From positions 755,001 through 819,000 of the forward strand of contig NZ_BMKL01000001.1 of assembly GCF_014644315.1 (NCBI RefSeq): 64,000 bases of DNA, written 5' to 3'. The notes beneath the pieces are model-generated. The model worked only from the letters and a program-made list of their open reading frames with translations, was not told the origin of the DNA and ran no database searches. This DNA comes from Tsuneonella deserti (GTDB lineage Bacteria; Pseudomonadota; Alphaproteobacteria; Sphingomonadales; Sphingomonadaceae). Position numbers and translations under genes: made by a program. Positions 49,490 through 58,604 of this stretch are shown here, one piece after another (position 1 is the stretch's first letter; every line of letters starts with the position of its first letter).

Positions 49490-50434
49490 ATGCTAGGCCG
49501 CACCGCCAACGGGCTCTTCTGGATGTTCCGCTACCTCGAGCGGGCGGAGAACACCGCGCGCCTTCTCGAAGCCGGACTGCGGATGGCGCTGACCCGCGAC
49601 CTGATCACTGCCGAAGAGGAATGGCGGTCGGTCATCCATGCCGCGGGCGAGAGCCGCGCCTACCGCGCCAAACACGGCACCTACACCGGCATCCAGGTGT
49701 GGAACCACATCCTGCGGGACAAGGACAACAGCGGCAGCGTGCTGGCGATGATGCGACAGGTGCGCACGAACGCGCGCGCCGTGCGCAATGCCATCAGCGG
49801 GGAGCTGTGGCGGGTGGTCAACGAAAGCTGGATGCAACTGGACGATGCCCTCTTGCGGCCGGTGACTCAGGGGTCGGTGGGTGACGTCATTGCGCTGGTC
49901 AAACGCGCGGGAACCCTGGCCCATGGCGCGATGGCCAATTCGATGCTGCGCGATGCGGGCTACAACTTTGCGCGTGCTGGAACACTGGTCGAGCGAGCGG
50001 ACAATACAGCCCGTATTCTCGACATGAAGTATTACCTGCTGCTTCCGTCGCTCAGCTACGTCGGAACTCCGCTGGACAGCGGGCAATGGGATCACGTGCT
50101 GCGTTCAGTCTCCGGCCAGAGGGCCTACCGCTGGCTCAACGCCGGGCAGACCGACCCCCGCGGTATCGTGCAGTTCCTCGTGCTGGACGAACGCTTCCCG
50201 CGCAGCCTCGCTTACTGCCACTCGCTGCTCCAGCAGAACCTGGAATCGCTATCGAAGAACCGTAAGGAAGGACTTGAAAGCACCGGTCTCATTCGCCGCT
50301 CCGCGGCCCGCCTGGGCGATCTGACCGTGGGCCAGATCTTCGAGCAGGGACTACACGAATTCCTGGTCGAGTTCATGGGCTGCAACGCGCGGATCGCGCT
50401 CGCCATTTCCGACGATTACCGGTTCCAGCGGTAA
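49490..50434 (+). CDS. Alpha-E domain protein (DUF403, Anbu operon)
   Basis: A 314-residue all-helical protein of the DUF403/alpha-E family. The N-terminal motif LGRTANGLFWMFRYLERAEN with a conserved RYLERAEN and the SVLAMMRQVRTNARAVRNAI helix identify it. It has no known catalytic motif and is fused to the ATP-grasp protein in some bacteria, so it probably forms a subunit of that enzyme. It lies between the ATP-grasp and transglutaminase genes, 16 and 17 bases away. The Shine-Dalgarno is weak. Confidence 0.88.
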   Translation: MLGRTANGLFWMFRYLERAENTARLLEAGLRMALTRDLITAEEEWRSVIHAAGESRAYRAKHGTYTGIQVWNHILRDKDNSGSVLAMMRQVRTNARAVRNAISGELWRVVNESWMQLDDALLRPVTQGSVGDVIALVKRAGTLAHGAMANSMLRDAGYNFARAGTLVERADNTARILDMKYYLLLPSLSYVGTPLDSGQWDHVLRSVSGQRAYRWLNAGQTDPRGIVQFLVLDERFPRSLAYCHSLLQQNLESLSKNRKEGLESTGLIRRSAARLGDLTVGQIFEQGLHEFLVEFMGCNARIALAISDDYRFQR

Positions 50435-50451
50435 GGAAGGGCAAGCATCCC

Positions 50452-51267
50452 ATGCGCCTCGCTATCCGCCACGCCACCCGCTACACGTTCGACCAGCCGG
50501 TGGTCCACGCGCTCCAGCGCCTGCGCCTGACGCCCAAGGCGACGCAGGGGCAGGTCGTGCTGGACTGGTCGATGCGCCTCGAGGGTGCCCGCGAGGAACT
50601 TCAGTACGAGGACCAGCATCACAACCACGTCACCCTCATCTCGGTCGAGCCGGGGGTGGAGGAGGTCGTCATCACCTGCGAGGGCACGGTGGAGACCCGC
50701 GACCACGCGGGCGTGATCGGCTACCATTCCGGGCACCTGCCATTGTGGAGCTTCGTCGGTCAGACGGACCTCACCCGGCCCGGGTCGCGCCTTCGTCACC
50801 TGTTGCGCGGGCTGGAGGCGCCGGACCGCAGCCGCTTGGAATATCTCCACGCCCTGTCCGCCGCCATCCGCGAACAGGTGGCTTACGGAACCGGAGCTAC
50901 TGGGGCCAACACCACTGCCGAACAGTCTCTAGAAGCGGGTTGCGGCGTGTGCCAGGACCACGCCCATATCTTCATCGGCGCGGCCCGGCTGACCGGGATC
51001 CCGGCGCGCTACGTTTCCGGCTACCTGATGATGAACGACCGGATCGACCAGGAAGCGACCCATGCGTGGGCGGAAGCTCATGTCGATGGGTTGGGCTGGG
51101 TGGGCTTCGACGTCTCGAACGGTATCAGCCCCGATCCCCGCTACGTCCGGCTCGCCACCGGGCGCGACTATCGCGACGCAGCGCCGGTCACCGGTATCAG
51201 CTACGGCGGGGCGAGGGAGGAACTGCACGTCGAGGTCGCTGTGGAACAACAGCAACAGGAACAGTGA
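50452..51267 (+). CDS. Transglutaminase-like cysteine protease (Anbu operon)
   Basis: A 271-residue transglutaminase-fold protein, probably a peptidase or peptide-bond-forming enzyme in the cytoplasm. The triad is complete: Cys167 in CGVCQDHAH, His204 in THAWAEAH and Asp220 in WVGFDVSNG. The N-terminal beta domain has the YTFDQPVVHALQRLRLTP start typical of bacterial transglutaminase N-domains. The C-terminus is a short Gln/Glu tail. AAGGAAGGG lies about 13 bases before the ATG. It precedes the Anbu protease gene by 52 bases. Confidence 0.9.
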   Translation: MRLAIRHATRYTFDQPVVHALQRLRLTPKATQGQVVLDWSMRLEGAREELQYEDQHHNHVTLISVEPGVEEVVITCEGTVETRDHAGVIGYHSGHLPLWSFVGQTDLTRPGSRLRHLLRGLEAPDRSRLEYLHALSAAIREQVAYGTGATGANTTAEQSLEAGCGVCQDHAHIFIGAARLTGIPARYVSGYLMMNDRIDQEATHAWAEAHVDGLGWVGFDVSNGISPDPRYVRLATGRDYRDAAPVTGISYGGAREELHVEVAVEQQQQEQ

Positions 51268-51319
51268 CGCGGACGGGGAGTTTGCCCAAACTTCCCGCCT
51301 GAGCAAGCCGAGGATCGAG

Positions 51320-52078
51320 ATGACGTATTGCGTGGGAATGGTGCTCGACCGGGGACTGGTGATGATGAGCGACACCCGCACGAATTCGGGCGTCGACAAC
51401 ATCTCGGTGTTCCGCAAGATGACCTCCTGGCAGGTGCCGGGGGAGCGGATCGTCACGATCATGACGGCGGGCAACCTCGCCACGACCCAGGCGGTGATCA
51501 GCCAGCTGGAAGAGCGCACCAAGGCACCGGGCGAACGGCGGAACACCGTCTTCGATTCAACCACGATGTTCCAGGTAGCTACCGAGGTCGGGCGGCTGCT
51601 GCGCGAAACCATCGAGGAACGGCAGGCCGCCAATGGACCAGCCGGACAAGGCCGCTTCACCGCCTCTATGATTGTCGCGGGACAGATCAGGGGCATGGAG
51701 CCCCGGCTGTTCATGATTTATCCCGAAGGCAATTTCATCGAAGCGAGCTGGGACACGCCGTTCTTCCAGATTGGCGAAACCAAGTACGGTCGCCCAATCC
51801 TCATCCGTGCCTATGACCGGGAAATGAGCTTCGAGGACGCGGTCAAGCTGCTGCTGGTGAGCTTCGATTCCACCCTCAAGGCCAACCTCTCGGTCGGTCT
51901 GCCGCTCGACCTTATGGTCATCGAGCGGGACACTTTCACGGCCACCCACGAGCGACGCATCACGCATGAAGATGAGTACTACCAGGCGATATCCGCCGGG
52001 TGGAGCGAGGCACTGAAAGACGCCTTCACAGCGCTGCCCGACTACAGCTTCTATTCGCAACCTCAGGATACACCCTAG
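51320..52078 (+). CDS. Anbu proteasome-like peptidase
   Basis: A 252-residue Ntn-hydrolase of the Anbu (ancestral beta-subunit) type. The N-terminus MTYCVGMVLDRGLVMMSDTR, once Met is removed, exposes Thr2 as the nucleophile; SDTRTNSGVDNI is the family's substrate-pocket region. Anbu forms ring or helical assemblies and differs from HslV and the 20S proteasome. It closes the four-gene operon (ATP-grasp, alpha-E, transglutaminase, Anbu), widely predicted to make and degrade or mature a peptide, but the substrate is not established. GAGGATCGAG precedes the ATG. Confidence 0.92.
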   Translation: MTYCVGMVLDRGLVMMSDTRTNSGVDNISVFRKMTSWQVPGERIVTIMTAGNLATTQAVISQLEERTKAPGERRNTVFDSTTMFQVATEVGRLLRETIEERQAANGPAGQGRFTASMIVAGQIRGMEPRLFMIYPEGNFIEASWDTPFFQIGETKYGRPILIRAYDREMSFEDAVKLLLVSFDSTLKANLSVGLPLDLMVIERDTFTATHERRITHEDEYYQAISAGWSEALKDAFTALPDYSFYSQPQDTP

Positions 52079-52237
52079 AACCCTACAGGCCGGGCAAGGG
52101 GCGAGATTTTCATCCGATCTGGTGCCGATCCGCTCGGGCGCGCCACGGCGCAATCCGCAGCTCTACTTAATGCTATCGGTCCATTTAGAAGCAATTCGAG
52201 GGTTTATCGTCTTGTTTTAGCGGGCATCCGGTCGCCT

Positions 52238-52864
52238 ATGACCGAACGCCAGATCCTCCATTTCGTCGCCTCTGACAGTCATCTTCGCGCCGATCTTGCC
52301 CGCATCACGTTCGCCCTGGGGCACCATGCCGAGGTTTACGCGGACATTGCGGAACTTGCCGACCACCCACCATGCCGAGGCGTCATCGCGGTTTGCGATC
52401 GGGACGAAGATGAGGGTGGCGAAGGCAGTGCCGCCGATATTCTCGCTTATCTCGCCGACCGCGGGATCTGGCTGCCGCTGGTCGCGATGTCGGCTTCTCC
52501 GAGCACCGGGCGCGTGGTGGCGGCGATCAAGGCCGGCGCGCTCGATTACCTGCCCCTGCCGCTCGAACCGGCGCGGCTCGCTGCCATGCTCCGCTGCATC
52601 GGCGACGAGGCCCGCATTCATGCCGAGGCGCGCCGCCGCATGATCGAAGCGCGCAGCCGCATCGGGGTGCTTTCGACGCGCGAGCGCGAGGTCCTCGATT
52701 GGCTTGCGCGCGGGAGCAGCAACAAGTCGATCGCACGAGTGCTCGACATCAGCCCGCGCACGGTCGAGATCCATCGCGCCAACATGATGAACAAGCTGGG
52801 CGCATCGCACCCCGCGGAAGTGGTCCGCCTGCGTTTCGAAGCGCGGCTGGAATCGGCCGGCTAG
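52238..52864 (+). CDS. FixJ/NarL-like LuxR regulator with degenerate receiver domain
   Basis: A 208-residue protein: an N-terminal receiver-like domain (1-125) and a C-terminal LuxR HTH (145-190, LSTREREVLDWLARGSSNKS then TVEIHRANMMNKLGA). Asp54 in VIAVCD sits where the phosphoacceptor belongs, but the acidic pair is reduced to Asp13 and the invariant Lys is replaced by Leu (YLPLPLEP, 104-111), so phosphorylation-dependent control is doubtful. It lies 159 bases after the Anbu gene on the same strand, with no kinase neighbour, and may regulate the operon; that link is inference. Confidence 0.87.
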   Translation: MTERQILHFVASDSHLRADLARITFALGHHAEVYADIAELADHPPCRGVIAVCDRDEDEGGEGSAADILAYLADRGIWLPLVAMSASPSTGRVVAAIKAGALDYLPLPLEPARLAAMLRCIGDEARIHAEARRRMIEARSRIGVLSTREREVLDWLARGSSNKSIARVLDISPRTVEIHRANMMNKLGASHPAEVVRLRFEARLESAG

Positions 52865-53529
52865 CGGCAGAAGCTAGCGGGCGCTCCGGCCTCGAGGTGG
52901 AGGTGATCCTTGTGCGCGGCGTTGTAATCGGGCCCCAGCACCGTGCCGAACCGGCGGCAGGCGCTCTGGTGGACGAGCCGCAGGAACTCGCGCTCCTGCC
53001 GTGATCCGTCGCTCCAGTCACCGAGGATGCTTACACGCCGTCCGTCGGCCAGTATGAAGGCCGAAACGTCGATGGCCCGGGCGGTCGCATGCGCCGAACG
53101 ACGGCTGCTACCGGCGACATCGCGGCAGGAATAGCTGCCCATGGTCTCGATGCGTACGAGCCCACTGCCGAAGACCTGGCGGGCAGCCCGGTCGACTCCG
53201 AAGCGCGCCCAAGCGGCGGCGGTCTCTGCCAGCGGGCAGGCCACAGGGCCGAGATTGGCGAGCGTGAAGCGCGCCTCGTCGCCTTGGAGCTCGCTGAGGC
53301 TGACGGTCCCGACGGTCGAGCACCCGGCACCGTAGTAACGGTCCGACACAGGCGAAAAGCCCGCCCCCGCAGCGCCGAGCGCGGCAAGGCACTGGCGCGC
53401 GTCCGAACTAACTGCCGCAGGTCGAGGAGCGCTTACCGGCGCTCTGACCGTGCTGCTGCCTTCCGGGACGAGCGGACCGCAAGCCGCCAGCGACAGGGGT
53501 AGCAGGGCAAGGGCGAAACGGCCGGCCAT
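52861..53529 (-). CDS. Extensin-like family lipoprotein (M15-like fold)
   Basis: A 222-residue lipoprotein (lipobox LAAC, Cys17) of the extensin-like C-terminal domain family. The C-terminal half carries SAHATARAIDVSAF and the metal-site-like HKDHLHLE, resembling peptidoglycan M15/VanY-type peptidases, so it may cleave cell-wall peptides; this is inferred. Its stop codon overlaps that of the preceding convergent gene through a shared CTAG. No Shine-Dalgarno is seen; a small inverted repeat lies over the start. Confidence 0.82.
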   Translation of the reverse strand: MAGRFALALLPLSLAACGPLVPEGSSTVRAPVSAPRPAAVSSDARQCLAALGAAGAGFSPVSDRYYGAGCSTVGTVSLSELQGDEARFTLANLGPVACPLAETAAAWARFGVDRAARQVFGSGLVRIETMGSYSCRDVAGSSRRSAHATARAIDVSAFILADGRRVSILGDWSDGSRQEREFLRLVHQSACRRFGTVLGPDYNAAHKDHLHLEAGAPASFCR

Positions 53530-53565
53530 GATGTGCGATATTGGCGCATCATGGTTAACAGCGAC

Positions 53566-55029
53566 CTAATCGATGGCGTGAACGGGATCTGCCTGACCCG
53601 ATTCACGGGTCGAGCGACTGGTCACCACTATTGCGAGCCAGGCTGCGATGAAGCCCGGGATGATCTCGTAAACGCCTGGGCCGCCGAGGAAGCTCTGGTC
53701 CCAGCCGAGGGCGATCCAGGCGATAACCACGAGTGCTCCGGTAATCAGCCCCGCCACGGCGCCGGCACCGGTCATCCGGCGCCAGGTGAGAGCAAGCACG
53801 ATCATCGGCCCGAAGGCTGCGCCGAATCCGGCCCATGCGTGGGCGACGAGGCCGAGCACCTTGCTGTCGGGGTCCGCGGCAATGGCGATCGCGGCCAGTG
53901 CCACCAGGGCCACGCTGATCCGGCCGACTTGCACCGCCTCGCGCTCGCCGGCCTGCTTGCGCAGGAACAGGCGATAGAAGTCTTCAGTAAGCGAGCTGGA
54001 TGAGACCAGCAGCTGCGAGCTGATCGTGCTCATGATCGCCGCCAGCAGGGCGGCGTACAAAAAGCCGGTGACCAGCGGGTGAAACAGGAGGTTGGCGAGA
54101 AGGATGAAGATCGTCTCGGGATCGGCCAGCGTCAGGCCGTTGCGTTCGACGTAGGCGCGGCCCGCCAGCCCCAGTCCGATCGCACCCAGAAGGCAGACGC
54201 CCATCCATGCCATGCCGATATTTCTGGCGGTGGGGATTTCCTTCACGCTGCGGATCGCCATGAAGCGAACGATGATGTGCGGTTGCCCGAAATAGCCCAG
54301 GCCCCAGGTGACCGCCGAGAGCCAACCGATCGCGGTCAGGCCGTGGGACAGGCTGAGGAATCCCTCAACCGGCACCCGCGCAAGGCTTTCACCGGCGCTT
54401 CCCCCAGGCCCGAACATGACCACCAGCGGCATCAGGACGAGGGCAGCGAACATGATGCAGCCTTGGACAAAGTCGGTAAGGCTGACTGCCAGGAAGCCGC
54501 CGATCATCGTGTAGGCCAACACCACGCCGGTGGTGACCCACACGCCGGTCATGTAGTCGCCGCCGAACGCCGTGGCGAACAGCTTGCCGCCTCCGACCAT
54601 TCCGGCGGCGGTATAAACGGTGAAGAACACGACGACGATCACCGCGCTCGTCAGCCGCAGCGCCACGGCGTGGGAGGGGAAGCGGTTGCCGAGATATTCC
54701 GGGATGGTCAGCGCGTCGCCCAGTTCCTCGGTCTGGCGCCGCAGGCGGGGTGCCACGACGATCCAGTTGACGAGCGCGCCGGCGAACAGGCCGATGCCGA
54801 TCCACGCCTCGACGAGGCCGCTTACATAGAGCGCTCCGGGCAGACCTAGCAGCAGCCAGCCCGACATGTCCGAGGCGCCGGCCGACAGGGCGGTCACCGC
54901 CGGACCGAGACTGCGCCCGCCGAGCAGATACCCTTCGCTGTCGGCGGTGGACTTGCGCCACGCATAGATTCCGATGCCGAGCATCAGGATGAAGTATAGC
55001 GCGAGCGAAACGATGACCCCGGTTTGCAT
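53566..55029 (-). CDS. putP: Sodium/proline symporter
   Basis: A 487-residue inner-membrane protein of the solute:sodium symporter family with about 13 helices. GASDMSGWLLLGLPGALY, FTVYTAAGMVGGGKLFA and WGLGYFGQPHIIVRFMAI match PutP, as do the conserved Ser-rich ISSQLLVSSSSLTEDFY. Na+-coupled proline uptake is the likely job. The start is uncertain: an ATG at 55029 begins MQTGVIVSLALYF, while an in-frame ATG at 55071 adds 14 residues; neither has a clear Shine-Dalgarno. No putA is in the window. Confidence 0.9.
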   Translation of the reverse strand: MQTGVIVSLALYFILMLGIGIYAWRKSTADSEGYLLGGRSLGPAVTALSAGASDMSGWLLLGLPGALYVSGLVEAWIGIGLFAGALVNWIVVAPRLRRQTEELGDALTIPEYLGNRFPSHAVALRLTSAVIVVVFFTVYTAAGMVGGGKLFATAFGGDYMTGVWVTTGVVLAYTMIGGFLAVSLTDFVQGCIMFAALVLMPLVVMFGPGGSAGESLARVPVEGFLSLSHGLTAIGWLSAVTWGLGYFGQPHIIVRFMAIRSVKEIPTARNIGMAWMGVCLLGAIGLGLAGRAYVERNGLTLADPETIFILLANLLFHPLVTGFLYAALLAAIMSTISSQLLVSSSSLTEDFYRLFLRKQAGEREAVQVGRISVALVALAAIAIAADPDSKVLGLVAHAWAGFGAAFGPMIVLALTWRRMTGAGAVAGLITGALVVIAWIALGWDQSFLGGPGVYEIIPGFIAAWLAIVVTSRSTRESGQADPVHAID

Positions 55030-55100
55030 GGCCGGGGTGCTAACAGGCGCGCGGCGCCGTGTGAACCGCATGACCGGAAGGCTGGGGAGATACGGGGGGG

Positions 55101-55952
55101 CTAGTAGATCTTCTGGTCGAGCGGCTCGATCCGCAGGGTGACCACGTCGATTCCCGCTGGCCGGGTAGCGGCGAACAGGATGGCCTCGGCCACTTGCTCA
55201 GGCGGCAGCATCTTGTACGCTTCCATCTGGCGCCTCCGTTCCTCGGGCGGGAAGGGCTGCATGGCCGAAGCTATCGCGCCCGGCTCGATCAGGGTGAGGC
55301 GGAAGTTCGCGGGGATCAGTTCCTTGCGCAGCGTTTCCGCGAAAGACGCCACTCCGCCTTTGCCGGCGTTATAAACACTTTCCCCGACCGCCTGGATGTT
55401 TACGCTGATCGAGCCGACGAGGATGATCATGCCATCCTTCGTCCCGCTGGTCTTGCTCCGGTCGATGGGTCCCTTGGTGCAGGCGACGTAGCTGACGAGG
55501 TTGCTTTCGATGACATGTCGCCAGCCGGCGTCGTCCATCTCCATCAGCGGCCCCGATCCGACGCCGGCGCAGGCCACGAGAATGTCGAGCCCGCCCAGCC
55601 AGTTATCGACCCGGAGGTTGGTATCGATGACGTAGCGCCAATCTTCGTCCGCCATCTCGTGGATCGGCTCGGCGCCCAGCGCGGCGCACGAGACGAGGAT
55701 GTCGATTCCCCCAAGGCGGCTGTCGACCTCGGCGAAGACGCGCTCCAACCCTTCTATGGTCGAGAAATCGGCGGTCAGACCGATGGCACCGGGCGCGCAT
55801 TCGAGCGCTTCGCGCAAGGCTGCGGGATCTCGACCGAAGGTAAGCACCCGAGCGCCGCGACCCGCCAGCAGCCGCACGGTTTCGCGTCCGATCCCGGTCG
55901 TCCCGCCGGTTACGAGAACGCGGTTGTCCTTGAGCTTTTCATGATCGGCCAA
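55101..55952 (-). CDS. Short-chain dehydrogenase/reductase with an internal 39-residue tandem duplication
   Basis: A 283-residue protein, about 39 longer than a typical classical SDR. The cofactor motif TGGTTGIG is at 15-22, and the YNAGK pair Tyr194/Lys198 is in place. Residues 80-118 (LGGIDILVSCAALGAEPIHE onward) are repeated in 119-157 (LGGLDILVACAGVGSGPLME onward), doubling the strand with the NAG-type motif and the following catalytic-Asn region. Most of the fold around the Asn and the NAG motif would have to accommodate an extra 39 residues, so activity is uncertain. The start is a TTG at 55952 with GGGAAG about 8 bases upstream. Confidence 0.78.
   Translation of the reverse strand: MADHEKLKDNRVLVTGGTTGIGRETVRLLAGRGARVLTFGRDPAALREALECAPGAIGLTADFSTIEGLERVFAEVDSRLGGIDILVSCAALGAEPIHEMADEDWRYVIDTNLRVDNWLGGLDILVACAGVGSGPLMEMDDAGWRHVIESNLVSYVACTKGPIDRSKTSGTKDGMIILVGSISVNIQAVGESVYNAGKGGVASFAETLRKELIPANFRLTLIEPGAIASAMQPFPPEERRRQMEAYKMLPPEQVAEAILFAATRPAGIDVVTLRIEPLDQKIY
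55482..55715 (-). repeat. Tandem direct repeat of 117 bases inside the SDR gene
   Basis: Copy 1 is 55599-55715 and copy 2 is 55482-55598, both on the minus strand and head-to-tail in the same reading frame. The encoded segments share 20 of 39 residues by my count, so the duplication is old enough to have diverged. Confidence 0.7.
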
Positions 55953-56042
55953 GTTTCTGTCTTCCCAAGCGGCGGCAGCTTCGGTGGGAAGAAGATGCCG
56001 GCGGGCGAAGCGTGTCCGCGCAAACCCCTTCGCGCTGAACGG

Positions 56043-56462
56043 TTAATCCTTGAATTGGCTCTGCCAGCCGATTGCCTTGCAATAATCGTCCGGAACATAG
56101 GGATCGCCCGGCGTCGGATTGGCTCCATTCGGCGCCCAATGGTGCTGGTAGAGCAGCTTGCAAGTCACATAGGTGGTCGCGTGCTCTTGCGCGAAATGAT
56201 CTGATTCCCGCGCATTGAGCGTGCCGATCGAGCCGCTGATCGAGGCGATATGCTGATTGAGCGCCGCAAGCCGCTCGGCAAGGACCGACACCTGCTCGGT
56301 GAGCTGGTTGAATTGAAGCTGCAGGTCGAGGTTCGAAGGCTGATGCAGCGAAGGCTGTGCCTGTACCGCCGGGGGAGGAGTTATCGTCCTCACCTGACCG
56401 TGGGCGGGAAGCGACACGGCCGCGGCGATCATGGCAAGCGGAACGGCGAGGCGACGGGACAT
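56043..56462 (-). CDS. Small periplasmic coiled-coil protein, unknown
   Basis: A 139-residue protein with a signal peptide (cleavage near AHG-QV, about residue 22), a Pro/Gln-rich stretch, a coiled-coil (LDLQLQFNQLTEQVSVLAER then LAALNQHIASI) and a C-terminal region with two Cys (TCKLLYQHH and DDYCKAIGW) that could pair. I do not recognise the family. GAGGAGAAG precedes the ATG at 56462. It lies between typA and the duplicated SDR gene on the same strand. Confidence 0.68.
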   Translation of the reverse strand: MSRRLAVPLAMIAAAVSLPAHGQVRTITPPPAVQAQPSLHQPSNLDLQLQFNQLTEQVSVLAERLAALNQHIASISGSIGTLNARESDHFAQEHATTYVTCKLLYQHHWAPNGANPTPGDPYVPDDYCKAIGWQSQFKD

Positions 56463-56555
56463 GAGCTTCTCCTCTCGGGCCCCGGGAAGGTGCATCGAGA
56501 GGAGAGGGCAGGGCATTCGTAGTGTTCCGGACAGGTTGCGCCCGGAAAAGCTGGC

Positions 56556-58385
56556 TCAATCGGCTTTGCGGCGCGCCTTCTTGCGCTCGTGCGGGTCGAG
56601 GATCGCCTTGCGCAGGCGGATCGACTTGGGCGTAACCTCGACCATCTCGTCGTCGTCGATATAGGCGATCGCCTGCTCCAGCGTCATCACCTTGGGCGGT
56701 GTCAGGCGGATCGCATCGTCCTTGCCGGTCGAGCGGAAGTTGGTCAGCTGCTTCGACTTGAGCGGATTGACCTCGAGATCCTCGGGCTTGGCGTTTTCGC
56801 CAATGATCATGCCTTCGTAGATCTTGGCCTGTGGTCCGAGGAACAGGATGCCCCTCTCCTCCAGGCTGTTGAGCGCGTATCCCACCGCCTCACCGGTCGC
56901 ATTGGAAATCAGCACGCCGTTGGGGCGGCCCTCGATCGCGCCCTTGTGTGGGCCGTACTTTTCGAACAGCCGGTTCATGATGCCGGTGCCGCGCGTGTCG
57001 GAGAGGAATTCACCGTGATAGCCGATGAGGCCGCGACTGGGTGCGGAGAAGGTGATGCGGGTCTTTCCAGCGCCACTGGGACGCATCTCGGTCAGCTCGG
57101 CCTTGCGGCGCTGCATCTTTTCCACGACCGTGCCCGAGTGCTCGTCGTCGACGTCGATGACGACCTGCTCGTAGGGCTCGGTCCGTTCGCCGTTCTCTTC
57201 GCGGAACAGAACGCGCGGACGGCTGATGCCGAGCTCGAAGCCTTCGCGGCGCATCGTCTCGATCAAAACTCCGAGCTGAAGCTCGCCGCGGCCGGCGACT
57301 TCAAAGCTGTCCTTGTCGGCGCTCTCGGTCACGCGGATGGCGACGTTCGTTTCAGCTTCGCGAAGAAGGCGGTCGCGGATCATGCGGCTCGTCACCTTGT
57401 CGCCCTCGCGCCCGGCAAGCGGGCTGTCGTTGACCGCAAAGCGCATCGACAGCGTCGGCGGGTCGATCGGCTGAGCATTGAGCGGCTCGGTCACGTCGGG
57501 TGAGGCGATGGTATTCGCCACCGTGGCCTTCTCGAGACCGGCCAGGGCGATGATGTCGCCGGCTTGGGCGCTGTCCACCGGCACCCGCTCCAGCCCGCGA
57601 TAGGCGAGCAGCTTGGTCGCGCGGCCCACCTCGACGACTTTGCCGTCCATGTCGAGCGCGCGGATGGGGTCGTTGACGCGCACGGTCCCCGAATGGACGC
57701 GCCCGGTCAGCACGCGGCCCATGAAGTTGTCGCGATCGAGCAGGGTGGCGAGGAACTTGAAAGGACCGGTTTCGTCGACTCGCGGCGCGGGAACGTGATC
57801 GACGATCTTCTGGAACAGCGGCGTGAGAGTTCCCTCGCGGCGGTCAGGGTCCTCGCTGGCGTATCCGTTGCGCCCGGAGGCGTAAAGAACCGGGAAATCG
57901 AGCTGCTCGTCATTCGCATCGAGGCTGACGAACAGGTCGAAAACCTCGTCGAGCACTTCCTGGATGCGCTCGTCCGGACGGTCGACCTTGTTAACTACGA
58001 CGATCGGCCGCAGGCCGAGCGCGAGAGCCTTTCCGGTGACGAACTTGGTCTGCGGCATCGCGCCTTCGCTCGAATCGACCAGCAGGATCACCCCGTCGAC
58101 CATGCTGAGGATACGCTCCACCTCGGCACCGAAGTCGGCGTGCCCGGGGGTGTCGACGATGTTGATGCGGATGTGTTCGCTCGACCCTTCCGGCGCCCAT
58201 TCGACCGAGGTCGGCTTGGCGAGGATGGTGATCCCGCGCTCCTTCTCGAGGTCGTTGGAATCCATTGCGCGCTCTTCCACGCGCTGGTTGTCGCGGAATG
58301 TGCCGGACTGGCGGAACAGTTGGTCGACGAGCGTGGTCTTGCCATGATCGACGTGGGCGATGATCGCCACGTTGCGAAGGTTCAT
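56556..58385 (-). CDS. typA: GTP-binding ribosome-associated protein TypA/BipA
   Basis: A translational GTPase that binds 70S and 50S ribosomes and supports ribosome assembly under stress. The 609-residue product begins [20 protein letters not shown] (G1), with DTPGHADFG (G3) and NKVDRPDER (G4), then the EF-G-like domains and the TypA-specific C-terminal domain ending in basic KARRKAD. Divergent from the second TonB receptor; the 259-base gap holds two inverted repeats. Confidence 0.96.
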   Translation of the reverse strand: MNLRNVAIIAHVDHGKTTLVDQLFRQSGTFRDNQRVEERAMDSNDLEKERGITILAKPTSVEWAPEGSSEHIRINIVDTPGHADFGAEVERILSMVDGVILLVDSSEGAMPQTKFVTGKALALGLRPIVVVNKVDRPDERIQEVLDEVFDLFVSLDANDEQLDFPVLYASGRNGYASEDPDRREGTLTPLFQKIVDHVPAPRVDETGPFKFLATLLDRDNFMGRVLTGRVHSGTVRVNDPIRALDMDGKVVEVGRATKLLAYRGLERVPVDSAQAGDIIALAGLEKATVANTIASPDVTEPLNAQPIDPPTLSMRFAVNDSPLAGREGDKVTSRMIRDRLLREAETNVAIRVTESADKDSFEVAGRGELQLGVLIETMRREGFELGISRPRVLFREENGERTEPYEQVVIDVDDEHSGTVVEKMQRRKAELTEMRPSGAGKTRITFSAPSRGLIGYHGEFLSDTRGTGIMNRLFEKYGPHKGAIEGRPNGVLISNATGEAVGYALNSLEERGILFLGPQAKIYEGMIIGENAKPEDLEVNPLKSKQLTNFRSTGKDDAIRLTPPKVMTLEQAIAYIDDDEMVEVTPKSIRLRKAILDPHERKKARRKAD

Positions 58386-58453
58386 CGAAATTGTCTCTTA
58401 TAGGGGGCAGCGCGGTGCGCGGGCGGCGCGCCCCTAGCCGAGAGTGCGCCAGA

Positions 58454-58478
58454 ACACAACCGAGACGGGCGGTTGTGT
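58454..58478. promoter_or_regulatory. Perfect 9-bp inverted repeat between typA and the TonB receptor gene
   Basis: ACACAACCG (58454-58462) and CGGTTGTGT (58470-58478) flank a 7-base spacer. It lies about 69 bases before the typA start. It could be an operator or an mRNA hairpin of the typA leader; there is no T-tract to suggest a terminator. Confidence 0.5.
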
Positions 58479-58585
58479 GACGCTTACGCCACAGTCCGAC
58501 GAGCAACCGATGCCGTTCGACGAGCGGCCTTGAGGAAAAAAATCCCCCGATTACTGACTCCGCTGTCAGCTAAGGGTCGCCGCGC

Positions 58586-58604
58586 CGCGCGAATGGTTCG
58601 CGCG
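58586..58604. promoter_or_regulatory. Perfect 8-bp inverted repeat upstream of the TonB receptor gene
   Basis: CGCGCGAA (58586-58593), TGG, TTCGCGCG (58597-58604) is 41 bases before the TonB receptor start. This is the right place for a repressor site or an mRNA hairpin that limits translation. Confidence 0.45.

Noticed and set aside
53528..53552. Inverted repeat ATGATGTGC / GCGCATCAT over the extensin-like gene start
   Set aside because: Nine bp with one G-T pair, and no Shine-Dalgarno to mask; could be chance in a short gap.
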